Positions 39,314 through 50,254 of a stretch of 64,000 nucleotides of DNA are shown here, piece by piece. The translations under genes and the position numbers were made by a program. Within the stretch, counting starts at the first letter, position 1. Each line of letters opens with the position of its first letter. The notes beneath the pieces are model-generated. The model was not told where the DNA came from. It made no database searches and saw only the letters and a list, made by a program, of their open reading frames with translations. Source of the DNA: Harmothoe impar (Eukaryota; Annelida; Polychaeta; Phyllodocida; Polynoidae); NCBI GenBank assembly GCA_947462335.1, contig OX381705.1:37161570-37225569 (forward strand), read 5' to 3'.

Positions 39314-39712
39314 GTGATAACTAACTTTGTGTATATCTGATTAGAATACACAAAATGTTTAAATATGTCAATTACAATTTGTGAGTACCTGAGAAATAAG
39401 ACATATGTGCGGCCCACCACGAACGAATTGTTTGTTTGTATGTACGTATTACTAGTTAAGACCTTTCATCATGCTGCTATTTCTGATCATCATTGAATCC
39501 TACCATTGTCCATCATAATATGTACTATGTGTGTTGCCGGTAATATAGTTTCAAAACCCGATTTGTTCAAGAAAACTGAGTACTTGTTGATATTATAACT
39601 GTTGGCCTCGCACACTGATTATTTTGCATTCAATAGTTAACAAATGTATACCATGTCTCGAATGTGTTATTTGTTAATAAACGAGAGTTGAGAGCTCTCA
39701 TTGAAACAAAAA

Positions 39713-39799
39713 AAAGCCATACCCATTACCTTTTTTATTATTGCATAGTTGCATGGGCAAGGCAGGGTTGGGGGACAGGACCTCCCCCCCTTTTTGAAA
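39713..39799. other. Junction between LINE b and LINE c
   Basis: Short AT- and C-rich spacer with a C8 tract near 39783. Confidence 0.4.
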
Positions 39800-40923
39800 A
39801 ACAAACAAGTCTAGTGGTATAGATGACATTAACACTGCAGTATTAAAGGATGCGCTCTTGATTATGGCTCCCCAGCTAACCAGCTTAATAAACCTCTGTC
39901 TTCACTTAGTCTCATTCCCCACCGACTGGGCATCTGGCAAAATTGTCCCACTGCCCAAATCTGGTGATTTAGAACATATAGGCAACTAAAGACCAATCTC
40001 TTTGTTGCCTGGACCAAGTAAAATAATGGCGCACATCGTTTATGATAAAATGTACCAATCACTGGAATCTATCAGCCAGTTGAGCAGTTCTCAATATGGC
40101 CTCTGCGTGTCCAGGGGAACAAACGATGCTGTCTTCAAATTTGTAAATGATGTGTTTATCTCAAAAGACAAGGGTCAGCATCTCCTTGCGTGTTTCCGGG
40201 ACGTTCGGAAAGCTTTGATAGCATTCACCACTTAGAGCTAATTAGTCATATGAAGCAGCTAAACCTGCCCCCACTGTCTGGTTATATGCATACATATAAA
40301 TCGCACACAGAGTCATGTGTAACGGGATGACCTCTAGCCTGCTCCCTGTGCACTATGGCGTTCCACAGGGATCAATACTTGGTCCCCTACTCTTTATATG
40401 CTTTGTGAATTCTCTCCCCAATGTACTTAAGCACTGCAACATGATAATGTATGCAGGTGATTTGTTTTTTATACGAGCTTTACTAGTATCCCCATAGCTG
40501 AAGCCAAACTGCAGCACAACGCCAATAATGTATATGAGTGGTTCGGCAAAAGTAGATTATGCATGAATAAAAATAAAACCAAAATTGTATTATTTAACCC
40601 CTCCACTAACCCCAATTCTAGGACTCCTAATATCACCATGGGAAGCACCCTCTTGCAGAATTGTTAGATATGAATATCTAGGAATAATTCTGGATAATGT
40701 GTTCACGCTTGAGAAATCTATCGGTAAAAGTGTAGACACTGCCTCTAACAGGTGCCATATGTTATGCGTCATGCGACGTATATCAACCCCCACTGCCACT
40801 CTTGTATATAAACAGACTATATTGCCAGTAATGGAATACTCTGGCTTCCTGTATAACGGTGTAACCTCAGCCCAGCATAAACGTCTTCAGCAAACAGAAA
40901 ATAGGAGACTGAGAGTTGTAATT
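39800..40923 (+). pseudogene. LINE copy c, first part (RT), broken by fold-back element
   Basis: Same family as copies a and e: APQLTSLINLCLH, PLPKSGDLEHIGN followed by a stop where the paralogue has Trp, then RPISLLPGPSKIM, SRGTNDAVFKF, VPQGSILGPLLF, MYAGDLFF (catalytic YADD changed to YAGD) and ENRRLRV. Several frameshifts. It stops at the left end of the fold-back element at 40924 and resumes at 45461. Confidence 0.8.
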
Positions 40924-41116
40924 GGGGAGCCAGCTGGGCAAAATGTCAATATTTAAATTTAGGTTTGAGTGGAATGCTATAGTTACTTTGAGGATGGGTA
41001 CCCCCTAATTTTGGTATGCTGATTTCGAATCTGCTGTGTGTAGAATGATACAGGTGTCGGAACAAGGTCAAATTTGAGGTCAAAGGTCAAGGTCACCCCA
41101 AAAATAGGTCAAATCA

Positions 41117-42400
41117 GAAAATGTACTTATAGGGGCTGTGCTCAGTTAATATAAATAGCAAGAGTTTGGTATTTGGTATCATCATAGATCTACATGAGCT
41201 AAACATCCACAAAAAAGTTATTTGACCTTGGCCAAGGTCAAGGTCATATTTTTCAAGGTCAAACATGGAAAAATTGACAAAAAAACCATATATACTATCT
41301 TTCAACAATTGGTACTCATAGAAAAAGCATCCCAGATATAACTTTTTACGTTTACTTGATGCTGACATAGTAAAGGGACAATATCTACTTGGAATTTTTA
41401 AGAAATATGCAATATTGTCATGGCAACAGCCACAAAGGTCAAGGTCAGCCAAAAAATTGGTCAGATCAGAAAATGTACTTGTAGGGGCAGTGCTCAGTTA
41501 ATATAAATAGCAAGAGTTTGGTATTCGGTATCATAATAGATTTACATGAGATAAACATCCACAAAAAAGTTATATGACCTTGGCCAAGGTCAAGGTCATA
41601 TTTTTCAAGGTCAAGCATTGAAAAATTGACAAAAAAGCCATATATACTATCTTTCAATAATTGGTACTCATAGAAAAAGCATCCCAGATATAACTATTCA
41701 CGTTTACTTGATGCTGACATAGTTAAGGGACAATATCTATTTGGAATTTTTAAGAAATATGCAATATTGTCGTGGCAACAACCACAAAGGTCAAGGTCAG
41801 CCAAAAAATGGGTCAGATCAGAAAATGTACTTGTAGGGGCAGTGCTCAGTTAATATAAATAGCAAGAGTTTGATATTTGGTATCATCATAGATTTACATG
41901 AGCTAAACATCCACAAAAAAGTTATTTGACCTTGGCCAAGGTCAAGATCATATTTTTCAAGGTCAAACATGGAAAAATTGACAAAAAAGCCATATATACT
42001 ATCTTTCAATAATTGGTACTCATAGAAAAAGCATCCCAGATATAACTTTTCACATTAACTTGATGCTGAAATAGCTTAGGGACAATATCTATTTGGAATT
42101 TTTAAGAAATATGCAATATTGTCATGGCAACAGCCACAAAGGTCAAGGTCAGCCAAAAAATTGGTCAGATCAGAAAAATGTACGTGTAGGGGCAGTGCTC
42201 AGTTAATATAGATAGCAAGAGTTTGGTATTTGGTATCATAATAGATCTACATGAGCAAAACATCCACAAAAATGTTATTTGACATTTGCCAAGGTCAAGG
42301 TCATATTTTTCAAGGTCAAACATGGAAAATTGACAAAAAAGCCATATATACTATCTTTCAATAATTGGTACTCATAGAAAAGCATCCCAGTTGATATTTT
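41117..42400 (+). repeat. Left arm: 352-bp tandem repeat, 3.6 units
   Basis: GAAAATGTAC occurs at 41117, 41469 and 41821 and GAAAAATGTAC at 42173, an exact 352-bp period. Units contain TGACCTTGGCCAAGGTCA (perfect 18-bp palindrome at 41223, 41575, 41927; degenerate in unit 4), TTTTTCAAGGTCAA and CACAAAGGTCAAGGTCA. Confidence 0.95.
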
Positions 42401-42431
42401 AGGGCAGTTTGATTGATTGGCACACTATATA

Positions 42432-42743
42432 CAGGGGTAGACACTAAACTTTTCAGCCACCCGGGCCCGTAGCTTCAGAACTCTACGGGCATGCGCTTAA
42501 AACTGTGGGCCAGAAATAATTATTTCACTTTTTCTAAAGAGAAAGTCTGAAGTATCACAAACTTAGTCAAAACCTAACCATAATGACTGATTTGCCAGTA
42601 ATTTTCTCTTTTCAACGACATATGACATGGCCATTCCAGTGGGTCACCCAGGCCGATGAGAAGGTAATTTCTGAGAAAATTGTGGGACCACAGCCAAAAC
42701 TATGGGCCATTGGCTCCCGGGTCAGCATTAGTGTCTACCCCTG
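42432..42743. mobile_element. hAT-like MITE, copy 2, nested in the fold-back element
   Basis: Ends CAGGGGTAGACACTAA and TTAGTGTCTACCCCTG. The 7-bp direct repeat CTATATA on both sides (42425-42431, 42744-42750) fits a hAT-type target duplication. Related to 14901-15262. Confidence 0.8.
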
Positions 42744-42754
42744 CTATATAGTGT

Positions 42755-43140
42755 TTGAGGCATAAGGGCAGGTTGATATTGTATGATTGTTTAAAGTATT
42801 TCATTATATAAAGTGTTTGAGGCATAAGGGCATGAGGATATTAAAAGGGCAGCTTAGTACATTAGCTGTAGTGTTTGAGGTTACGATAAGGGCAAATTGG
42901 AACAGTATATGGCATTCAAGGCATAAGGGCAAGTTGGCACAGTATATCGTTTGAGGGATAAGGGCAAGTTGTTATCTAAGGCCTGTCTGGTATATTGGTA
43001 CACTATAATTATAATCTTTATGGAGTAAAGGCATGTGGATATTTTAGGGAAGTTTAGTACACTAGCTGACTATATAGCAAGGTATGAGGACACGTTGATA
43101 TGCTAGGGCAGTTTGGTACATCAGCACACTATTATAGCAT
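42755..43140. repeat. Central minisatellite of the fold-back element
   Basis: Degenerate units of about 50-70 bp with GTTTGAGGCATAAGGGCA...GTTGATATT, six or more copies, forming the spacer between the arms. Confidence 0.7.
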
Positions 43141-43179
43141 TTGAGGCCATGCCAATATTACATATACATAAGAATAAAT

Positions 43180-45255
43180 GTGTCTGGTCATGTTCTTTTT
43201 CAACTTTTGAAAATTTGTAGAACAGTGATATTGACAGAGAGATTTTTTTTTGTCAAATTCTTTCTCTCTTTAAACTTGAGAAATATGAACTTGACCTTGG
43301 CCAAGGTCATCTCGCAATTTTTGGGGCCTTTATAAAGACCCATCCTGACAAAAAAAAAACAGACTCATATTTAATATTGACCAAAGACTGCCCTATATTA
43401 GGTCATTTTCTGGTTTGATCTGGTGTAAATATTGTACTTGACCTTGATGAATATTAGGTTGTTGCCATGGCAATATTTCAAATTTCCAAATCAATATTGT
43501 CCCTTAGCTATTGTGCCTTAGCTATAGTATATATGGCTCTTTTTGTTATTTTTTGTTGTTGATGCTTTAGATCTGTGATGATACCAAATACCAAACCCTT
43601 GCTATTCATATTAGCTGAGTACTGCCCCATATTAGGACGTTTCCTGATTTCATCTTGTGACAAAATTATATTTGACCTTGATAAATGACAGGCTGTTGCC
43701 ATGGCAATATTGCATATTTCTTAAAAACTCCAAATCAATATTGTTCCTAAGCCATGTAAACATCATGCAAACATGGAAAGTCATATCTGGGCTGCTATTT
43801 CTGTGAGGAACAGGTATTGAAAGATAAAATATTTGACTTTTTTTTTCAATTCTCGTATGTTTAACCTTGGGAAATATGACCTTGACCTTGGCCAAGGTCA
43901 AATAGCTCTTCTGTGGATGTTAAGCCTATATGTAACCATCATGATACCAAGTACCAAACTCTTGTTATTTATGTTAACTGAGCACTGCCCCTACAAGTAC
44001 ATTTTCTGATCTGACCAATTTTTTCATTGACCTTGACCTTTGTGGCTGTTGCCATGGCAATATTGCATATTTCTTAAAAGTTTCAAATAGATATTGTCCC
44101 TAAGCTATGTCAGCATCAAGTAAACATGAAAAGTTAAATCTGGGATACTTTTTCTATGAGTACCAAATATTGAAAGATAGTATATATGATTTTATTGTCA
44201 ATTTTTCCATGTTTGACCTTGAAAAATATGACCTTGACCTTGGCCAAGGTCAAATAACTTTTTTGTGAATGTTTAGCTCATGTAAATCTATTTTTATACC
44301 AAATACTAAACTCTTGCTATTTATATTAACTGAGCACTGTCCCATCAAGTACATTTTCTGATCTGACCAATTTTTTGGCTGACCTTGACCTTTGTGGCTG
44401 TTGCCATGACAATATTGCATATTTCTTAAAAATTCCAAATAGATATTGTCCCTAAGCTATGTCAGCATCAGGTAAACGTGAAAAGTTAAATCTGGGATGC
44501 TTTTTCTATGAGGAACAAGTATTGAAAAAAAGTATTATTGACCTTTTTGTCAATTTTTCCATGTTTGACCTTGACAATTATGACCTTGACCTTGGCCAAG
44601 GTCAAATTATTTTTGTGTGGATGTTTGTCACCTAAAGATCCATCATGATACCAAATACCAAACTCTTGCTACTTATATTAGCTGAGCACTGCCCCATATT
44701 GAGACATTTTCTGATTTTATCTTGTATAAATATTATATTTGACCTTCATGAATGACAGGCTGTTGCCATGACAATATTACATATTTCTTAAAAATTCCAA
44801 ATCAATATTGTCCCTAAGCTATGTCAGCATCATGTAAACACAAAAAGTTGTATCTGGGATGCTTTTTCTATGAGTACCAAGTATTGAAAGATAATATATA
44901 TGGCTTTTTTGTCAATTTTTCCATGTTTGACCTTGAGAAATATGACCTTGACCTTGGCCAAGGTCAAATTATCTTTTTGTAGATATTTGTCACCTATAGA
45001 CCTATCATGATACCAAATACCAAACCCTTGCTACTTTTATTGGTTGAGCACTGCTCCTGTAAGTACATTTTGTGATTTGACCTATTTTTGGGGTGACCTT
45101 GACCTTTGACCTCATATTTGACCTTGTTCCGACACATGTATGACTCTACACACACCAGATTCGAATTCCCCAGCCCAAAATTAGGGGGGGTAGCCCGTCA
45201 GACCAAATATAGCAGCCCACTCAAACCTATTTGAAATCTCACATGCTGGCTCCCC
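43180..45255 (-). repeat. Right arm: inverted 352-bp repeat units, about five
   Basis: TGACCTTGGCCAAGGTCA at 43292, 43883, 44235, 44587 and 44949. GGCTGTTGCC at 43691, 44044, 44396 and 44758 and a variant at 43457 give spacings of 352-362 bp apart from one shortened unit. Confidence 0.9.
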
Positions 45256-45269
45256 TATTATTGTGGCTC

Positions 45270-45452
45270 CAGAGGGGTCAAAGGCGACCTGGGCGGTTTT
45301 TCAGGCAACCTGGCGAACTGGTGCACTAATTTAAGCGACCTGGCGACTTTGGGAGATATTTGGATATAGTAAAAGATGGTCTAAATAAGTGACTTTGTGA
45401 CCTGGGCCCCTTAATTTCGGCGATTTTCCGACCTCCAGGGGGGACCCCTCTG
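45270..45452. repeat. Small inverted-repeat element beside the fold-back
   Basis: CAGAGGGGTC (45270-45279) with GACCCCTCTG (45443-45452), interior GGCGACCTGG repeats. Lies between the fold-back end and the resumed LINE c. Confidence 0.45.
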
Positions 45453-45460
45453 CACCCCCA

Positions 45461-45874
45461 GAGTTAGTCCGATATCCAATCTACGCATCAACACCAATGT
45501 TGATCATCTATGGGTCCGATTTAATATGCAACTGTTGCTCCTGCTGCACAAATACCTGTATGGCTCTGGCCACTGTTCAGATGCCCTGGGACTTGCCTAT
45601 ACCAAACCACCGTCTAATGGTAGAGTATTGCGTTCCGCTAAGACTGGACTATTGGACTTTCCTGCCTCAAATACTTTGGGCTTTAGGAAAAGCCCGTTAT
45701 ATCACGGCATAGACTTATGGAATCGGCTCAATAGCTCATGTAGACTATGTGAAGACAAAACTCTGTTTAAGATCAAAGCCATACCTACAGTCATAAGCCT
45801 ATGCAAAGCAACAAGGTTAATTGATATACACCTGCCGGTTACCTTGAATGTCATCACTGTTAAACACTACTGTA
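45461..45874 (+). pseudogene. LINE copy c, second part (RT C-terminus), broken by the TIR element
   Basis: Resumes with NTNVDHLWV, MQLLLLLHKYLYGSGH, RSAKTGLLDFPASNTLGF, SPLYHGIDLWNRLNSSCR, aligning with copies a and e, and stops at the TIR element that begins at 45875. Confidence 0.8.
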
Positions 45875-46416
45875 GGGAGACCGGGGCACGTTGAACCGCT
45901 TTAGCACCTTTATTTTTTTCCTGGCCTTGTTAAAGGAATCTGAGCTTTGATTTTTTATTGAGCAGTTACCTTGTATCATTGCGATATAAGAGAACCTATT
46001 GCAAGGCAAATGTGGTCTTTTATTGTATTTTTCTTGAATTTTTGAAAATATAATCTTAGGGTGGTTCAATGTGCCCCATGCCCGGGGTAGGTTGATCCAC
46101 CCACCGGGGCACCTTGAACCACATGCGTTGAACGATCCAAACAATCACCAATATAGATCAATAATTGAAACTTCGGTTGGAATTAGTTACTATTGTTACT
46201 ATTTCATAGGATTGGATGCAAAAAATACATATTTAATGCATGAAAGTCACTCAATTATAGTTTCTATAGAAGTGACTGAGTTTGTACCTTACAGATTTTT
46301 CTTAGGGTCAAATTAAACCAGTTTAAGAGTATTCCTGTTATTTGTTAAGTCTGAATAAATCTTTGATTACATTCTTCTATAATGTAATGCACTTTTCTGC
46401 CTCTGAAAAGTAATAA

Positions 46417-46584
46417 ATTATTTCAATTAATTATTATTAATTTAATTATAAAGATCCGTGAGTGCATTTCGAATATCCCGCGCGGCAACCGCCCGTCACG
46501 TATATTACAACCTCGCATTGTGCTTTGCGGCCACTGGTCAGAACTCTCTCGGGCCTCAGCAAGGCGTGACATATTTCCTTTTGG
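46417..46584 (+). repeat. Ngaro split direct repeat A1
   Basis: Identical by eye to 51347-51514. Begins ATTATTTCAATTAATTATTA and ends CATATTTCCTTTTGG. Confidence 0.9.
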
Positions 46585-46586
46585 TT

Positions 46587-48047
46587 ATGGATTATTCAGT
46601 TTGTGCAAAGTGCCTTTATCACCATGACAGAAGACATAGGTGTACTTCAGATAGGATACGCCCGTATCGTTGTGAGGATAATTCCTGTATGTGTAACGGG
46701 TACTCCGGGAAGTTTGGTGCCGGCGTTCAGGTTTCTCATGACGCCATTGGGCCCGGGAGGAGAATTACTGCAGGACTGGCAAGTCATGACCACGATACTA
46801 CCAGACAGGGTAGAGACAGACGTTCAGTTCACGCTCTCAGTGGTAGAAGTGCTGGCAAATTGGATGGAGAGCGTTTTCGGGAGTTGGTTACAACCACCAG
46901 CAAGACTCGACCGGATTCGAGTTCACTCGCAGCGTGGGCCCGACAGCAGTTAGACGGTCTGTCAACCAAGATGGCGTGGGGAGGTAACACCGGTGTCAGC
47001 GGCGTGACACCGCACACGAGTACCGAGGACGTGGGCTTGTCGGAGGCGGCCGGCGGTGAGTTGACAGCCGGGGACCGCAGACGCCTACAGACGCGTCACG
47101 AGTCTGTGCCGAGCCGGGAGGAATTGGACAAAAAGGCGGAGGCCTTTGTGTTCCCGGACGATGAATTATTGGGAGCAGAGCAACTTCAGCAACTTCGTGA
47201 AGCAGCAGAAAGGTCGGAGGCGGAGGTGAAGCGTTTGGAGAGAGAGGTGGTCGAGCTGAACCGCCTACAGGAGCAGGAACGTAGACGCAACAAAGACAAG
47301 CTGAGGCGTCGGTCAGCAACGCCGTTGGGTGAGCCGAGGCAGAGGACCTTCCTACCCCGGCCTGAGGAGGACCAACTGTCATCAGTGACTGATGAGGAAT
47401 CCGCATCTGACTTTGAGCGACACACGCACAGGAGAGGTAAACCAAAGAACTCAAAACTATTTAATGTTGACATGTATGTGCCTGTAGAAAAGAAGGGCAA
47501 ACCCATTCGATTTGCTGAACTGGTGTATTACAGTTTGTGTCAGATACTGGATTTTGCGGATGCAGGTGTAGATGTGAGAGATTACATTAGCCACATACGG
47601 TTCTTGATGGCCAAAGAGGCGACTGGGGTTTACAGATCTGATAAACTAGTCATTTATGATGCAGTGGTACGCCAGCGGGCTAATACATGGGGAATTTCAG
47701 TGTTTGGGGTCAGAGATGCTGACTTGATTGCCGAATATGTGGCCCATGACGCCCTGCGGACCATGAACCCAATGACCTCTGGAAGGGGGCGTGGTCGTGG
47801 GCGCGGAGGCAGAGGCGGATACGGTGACCGAGGTGGCTATGGGGGGTATGGTGAAAGGAGACCAGATCAACAGATCTGCTATGCTTACAATTATTGGCAG
47901 GAGGGGTGCAAATACGGGTCTCGGTGCTTCAAATCACATGTGTGCTTTTGTTGTTACGCGGCCGATCATAAAGCACCATCATGTCCTCGCACAGAAAAAG
48001 GGGAATTGCAGGGGTTTTCGGCCCCCCAGGGCAATTTTGGGCGTTAG
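46587..48047 (+). CDS. Ngaro Gag-like protein with CCCH and CCHC zinc motifs
   Basis: I choose the ATG at 46587 because the longer frame would begin with GTG inside the A1 repeat; this gives 486 residues. The N-terminus MDYSVCAKCLYHHDRRHRC is a Cys/His cluster. A middle segment with AEQLQQLREAAERSEAEVKRL is a coiled coil. The region LFNVDMYVPVEKKGKPIRF to DALRTMNP looks folded and is probably the capsid-like part. A GRGRGRGGRGGYGDRG RNA-binding stretch follows, then CYAYNYWQEGCKYGSRCFKSH (C-x8?-C-x5-C-x3-H class) and CFCCYAADHKAPSC (C-x2-C-x4-H-x4-C knuckle). It would package the RNA intermediate. The RT frame follows 54 nt after the stop. Confidence 0.8.
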   Translation: MDYSVCAKCLYHHDRRHRCTSDRIRPYRCEDNSCMCNGYSGKFGAGVQVSHDAIGPGRRITAGLASHDHDTTRQGRDRRSVHALSGRSAGKLDGERFRELVTTTSKTRPDSSSLAAWARQQLDGLSTKMAWGGNTGVSGVTPHTSTEDVGLSEAAGGELTAGDRRRLQTRHESVPSREELDKKAEAFVFPDDELLGAEQLQQLREAAERSEAEVKRLEREVVELNRLQEQERRRNKDKLRRRSATPLGEPRQRTFLPRPEEDQLSSVTDEESASDFERHTHRRGKPKNSKLFNVDMYVPVEKKGKPIRFAELVYYSLCQILDFADAGVDVRDYISHIRFLMAKEATGVYRSDKLVIYDAVVRQRANTWGISVFGVRDADLIAEYVAHDALRTMNPMTSGRGRGRGRGGRGGYGDRGGYGGYGERRPDQQICYAYNYWQEGCKYGSRCFKSHVCFCCYAADHKAPSCPRTEKGELQGFSAPQGNFGR

Positions 48048-48101
48048 GGGGGTGGCGAGAGATGTAGCCTCCTGGCATGTGGGGATGTAAAGACATGCGA
48101 G

Positions 48102-49577
48102 ATGGTAATTGGGTACATGTTAAGGTGGTGTTTATCATACAGCTATGTGATTGTGTTGGTGACGTGTGCAGCCAACCTGTTATGGATGGGTATGTGTTTG
48201 GGAAGTGCTATGACTTATTCTGTGCAGAAAATTAAAGTGCCGATGGGGGTGGATACCACTAGTAGGCTAAGATTGGTGGTGGGGGACGGTTGTTTTAGAT
48301 CCCCTACCATACACATGCTTTGTAATAACCATCACGGTTATACTGATTATGAAATGTATAATTTAATCATGGGGGTGACCGTTGGGGCTATGGCCCAAGG
48401 TAGAATGGACTTAATGTTACATTATGATACTGTAGAGAATAATGAGTCTGTCTCTAACGATAACATTGATTGTGATAAATATGCTATTGTAAATGTGGAG
48501 GTGGTGAATAATAATTTGTTGGAATTACATGAATTACCGGTACTAATTAAGGATGAGATTGTGGCAAATTCCATAAATTGTGATATTAATTGGCCAGATT
48601 ATGTGAACTTGGAAACTAGATATAAATTTATGAATAGATACCCGGATTATATACCGTGCGGTGTACAGACATGTTACCATGAAATTGGCGGTGTACCGGT
48701 ACAATTGAACGTGTGTCATTATTTTCAGATGTTATTCATGAATGGTGAAGTGGATGTTAATGCTTTCTACTTGTTTGATGGTGTGTACTTAGGGCACAAA
48801 ATAATGGACGAGGATGTAGAGATTAGTTATGCGAGGAAAAATTATGATTCTATTTTGGAGGAACAGAGTGTGCTCTTCATGGATGAATTGTTTGAGAATG
48901 AATTGAAGAATGGGAAAATCACGAAATCTGACTGTAAACCTCAGTGTGTCCACTCCATGGGAGCAATACCAAAGAAAGGGGGTGGTTACCGTAATATCAC
49001 TGATTGTCGTAGACCTCTAAATAATTCAATCAATAATTATATGGAGTCTGTTGTAAATAAGTTTAACTATGCAAGCCTTCAAGATGCGGTGGCATTAATG
49101 ACACCAGATTGTTATTTAAGTGTGGTGGATTTGTCATCAGCTTATAGATCAATTAATTTACGTGAAAACCAAATTAAATATCAAGGCTTTCAATGGAGAG
49201 GTGAATGGTACCTAGACCACTGTTTATGTTTTGGTGGACGCTCAAGCCCCTACATATTTACCAGGCACACTGAATTTATTGTTAGATGTATGAAAAAGCT
49301 TGGTTATAGGAAAATTGTAGGATATTTGGACGATTTTCTTGTAATTGGTGACAATTACCAGCAATGTGTAGATGGACAACGTGTGCTCATGCAATTAATG
49401 CGATACTTAGGCTTCCACATAAATTATAAGAAAGTACGATCTCCGGTAAAGGATATATGTTTTCTTGGCATAATGTTGGATAGTAGAGATTTGATTTTAA
49501 GACTTCCCGATGATAAGTTGTGCAGGCTTCAAGAGTTAGTGCAGGGAGCGCTCAACAGAACGATTATGAGATTCTAA
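48102..49577 (+). CDS. Ngaro reverse transcriptase
   Basis: The frame has RT motifs of DIRS-order elements: MGAIPKKGGGYRNITDCRRPLN, LSVVDLSSAYRSI (motif A), LCFGGRSSPYIFTR (motif B) and GYLDDFLVIG (YLDD, catalytic). LGIMLDS follows. The first 30 residues (MVIGYMLRWCLSY) are hydrophobic and probably not the real start; the protein may be made from a Gag-Pol transcript by other means. The frame ends at 49577 right where the connection to RNase H is expected, so RT and RNase H are separated by a -1 shift. Confidence 0.88.
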   Translation: MVIGYMLRWCLSYSYVIVLVTCAANLLWMGMCLGSAMTYSVQKIKVPMGVDTTSRLRLVVGDGCFRSPTIHMLCNNHHGYTDYEMYNLIMGVTVGAMAQGRMDLMLHYDTVENNESVSNDNIDCDKYAIVNVEVVNNNLLELHELPVLIKDEIVANSINCDINWPDYVNLETRYKFMNRYPDYIPCGVQTCYHEIGGVPVQLNVCHYFQMLFMNGEVDVNAFYLFDGVYLGHKIMDEDVEISYARKNYDSILEEQSVLFMDELFENELKNGKITKSDCKPQCVHSMGAIPKKGGGYRNITDCRRPLNNSINNYMESVVNKFNYASLQDAVALMTPDCYLSVVDLSSAYRSINLRENQIKYQGFQWRGEWYLDHCLCFGGRSSPYIFTRHTEFIVRCMKKLGYRKIVGYLDDFLVIGDNYQQCVDGQRVLMQLMRYLGFHINYKKVRSPVKDICFLGIMLDSRDLILRLPDDKLCRLQELVQGALNRTIMRF

Positions 49578-50254
49578 GTTTGGCTGGTATTTTGTCCTTC
49601 TGTGCCTCGGTTGTGAGAGGTGGACGTACTTTTGCCCGTAGAGTGATAGACATGGCCAAGACAGTTGTCAACCTTTATGATGAGATTGTACTGGACGACA
49701 TGTTTAGAGATGACATGCAGTGGTGGAGAGCGTTTAGTCACATGTTTAATGGTAGAAGAATGTGTGTATCAATTAGCTATAGCAATCTACATACAATTTA
49801 TACTGATTCTTCTTTAACCGGCTTTGGAAGTATGTTTAATAGTGATTGGTTGGTTGGTGCATGGGACGTTGCACTTGATGAACAATTTGGTCATCATATT
49901 GTATCAGCCCCATCGGCAGGTTTGCCAGAGAATATAAGTGTGCTGGAATTATATCCAGTATTATGTGCGGTGCAAAGGTGGGGCAGGGAGATGAAAAACA
50001 GTGTGGTCCATCTCTTTACGGATAATGCAGCAGTCGAAATAATGTTGAGAAAAGGCAAATTGTCAAATAGATATTGTATGCAAATGTTGAGAGAAATATT
50101 TTGGGTGTGTTTTGTTTATAATTTTGAAATATTTTCATACCACATATCTAGTAAATGTAACACCTTTTGTGATTTGGCGAGTAGGTTGTCGTCAAAAGGG
50201 AAGTTCCATGAATTCGTGGAGTTTAATGTTGGTAGAAAGATGTGTTGTTTATAA
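49520..50254 (+). CDS. Ngaro RNase H domain, in the frame -1 to RT
   Basis: From about NDYEILSLAGILSFCA the frame continues the RT connection and then RNase H: IYTDSSLTGFG (first Asp), ISVLELYPVLCAV (Glu), LFTDNAAVEIML (Asp) and KCNTFCDLASR (last Asp). These are the four acidic blocks of the RNase H of DIRS-order elements. It overlaps the RT frame by 58 nt. I see no clear slippery heptamer in the overlap, so a single-base mutation is the simplest reading; programmed shifting is possible. The ATG at 49520 lies within the RT and is not a likely start. Confidence 0.85.
   Translation: MQASRVSAGSAQQNDYEILSLAGILSFCASVVRGGRTFARRVIDMAKTVVNLYDEIVLDDMFRDDMQWWRAFSHMFNGRRMCVSISYSNLHTIYTDSSLTGFGSMFNSDWLVGAWDVALDEQFGHHIVSAPSAGLPENISVLELYPVLCAVQRWGREMKNSVVHLFTDNAAVEIMLRKGKLSNRYCMQMLREIFWVCFVYNFEIFSYHISSKCNTFCDLASRLSSKGKFHEFVEFNVGRKMCCL

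Larger units (their letters stand above)
36640..39712 (+). mobile_element. Nearly full-length but decayed LINE (APE endonuclease plus RT), copy b
   Basis: Endonuclease frame 36656-37615, linker remnants in shifted frames 37616-38058, RT 38059-39078 and C-terminal part in another frame to 39313. The 3' end is at about 39712 after TTAATAAACGAGAG and an A8 run. It is a different family from copies a, c and e (RT sequence and 3' terminus differ). Confidence 0.8.
40924..45255. mobile_element. 4.3-kb fold-back element with long inverted arms of 352-bp repeats
   Basis: Ends GGGGAGCCAGC (40924-40934) and GCTGGCTCCCC (45245-45255). About 200 bp inside both ends align in inverse (TTTAGGTTTGAGTGG, CCCCTAATTTTGG, GTGTCGGAACAAGGTCAAAT). 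Each arm then holds 352-bp tandem units, direct on the left and inverse on the right. No protein is encoded; the repeated short minus-strand ORFs (41114-42009) are one repeat frame. It interrupts LINE copy c and carries a hAT-like MITE near its centre. Confidence 0.88.

Noticed and set aside
41114..42009. Three similar 63-112-residue minus-strand ORFs
   Set aside because: The same frame of a 352-bp noncoding repeat; not seen as a conserved protein.
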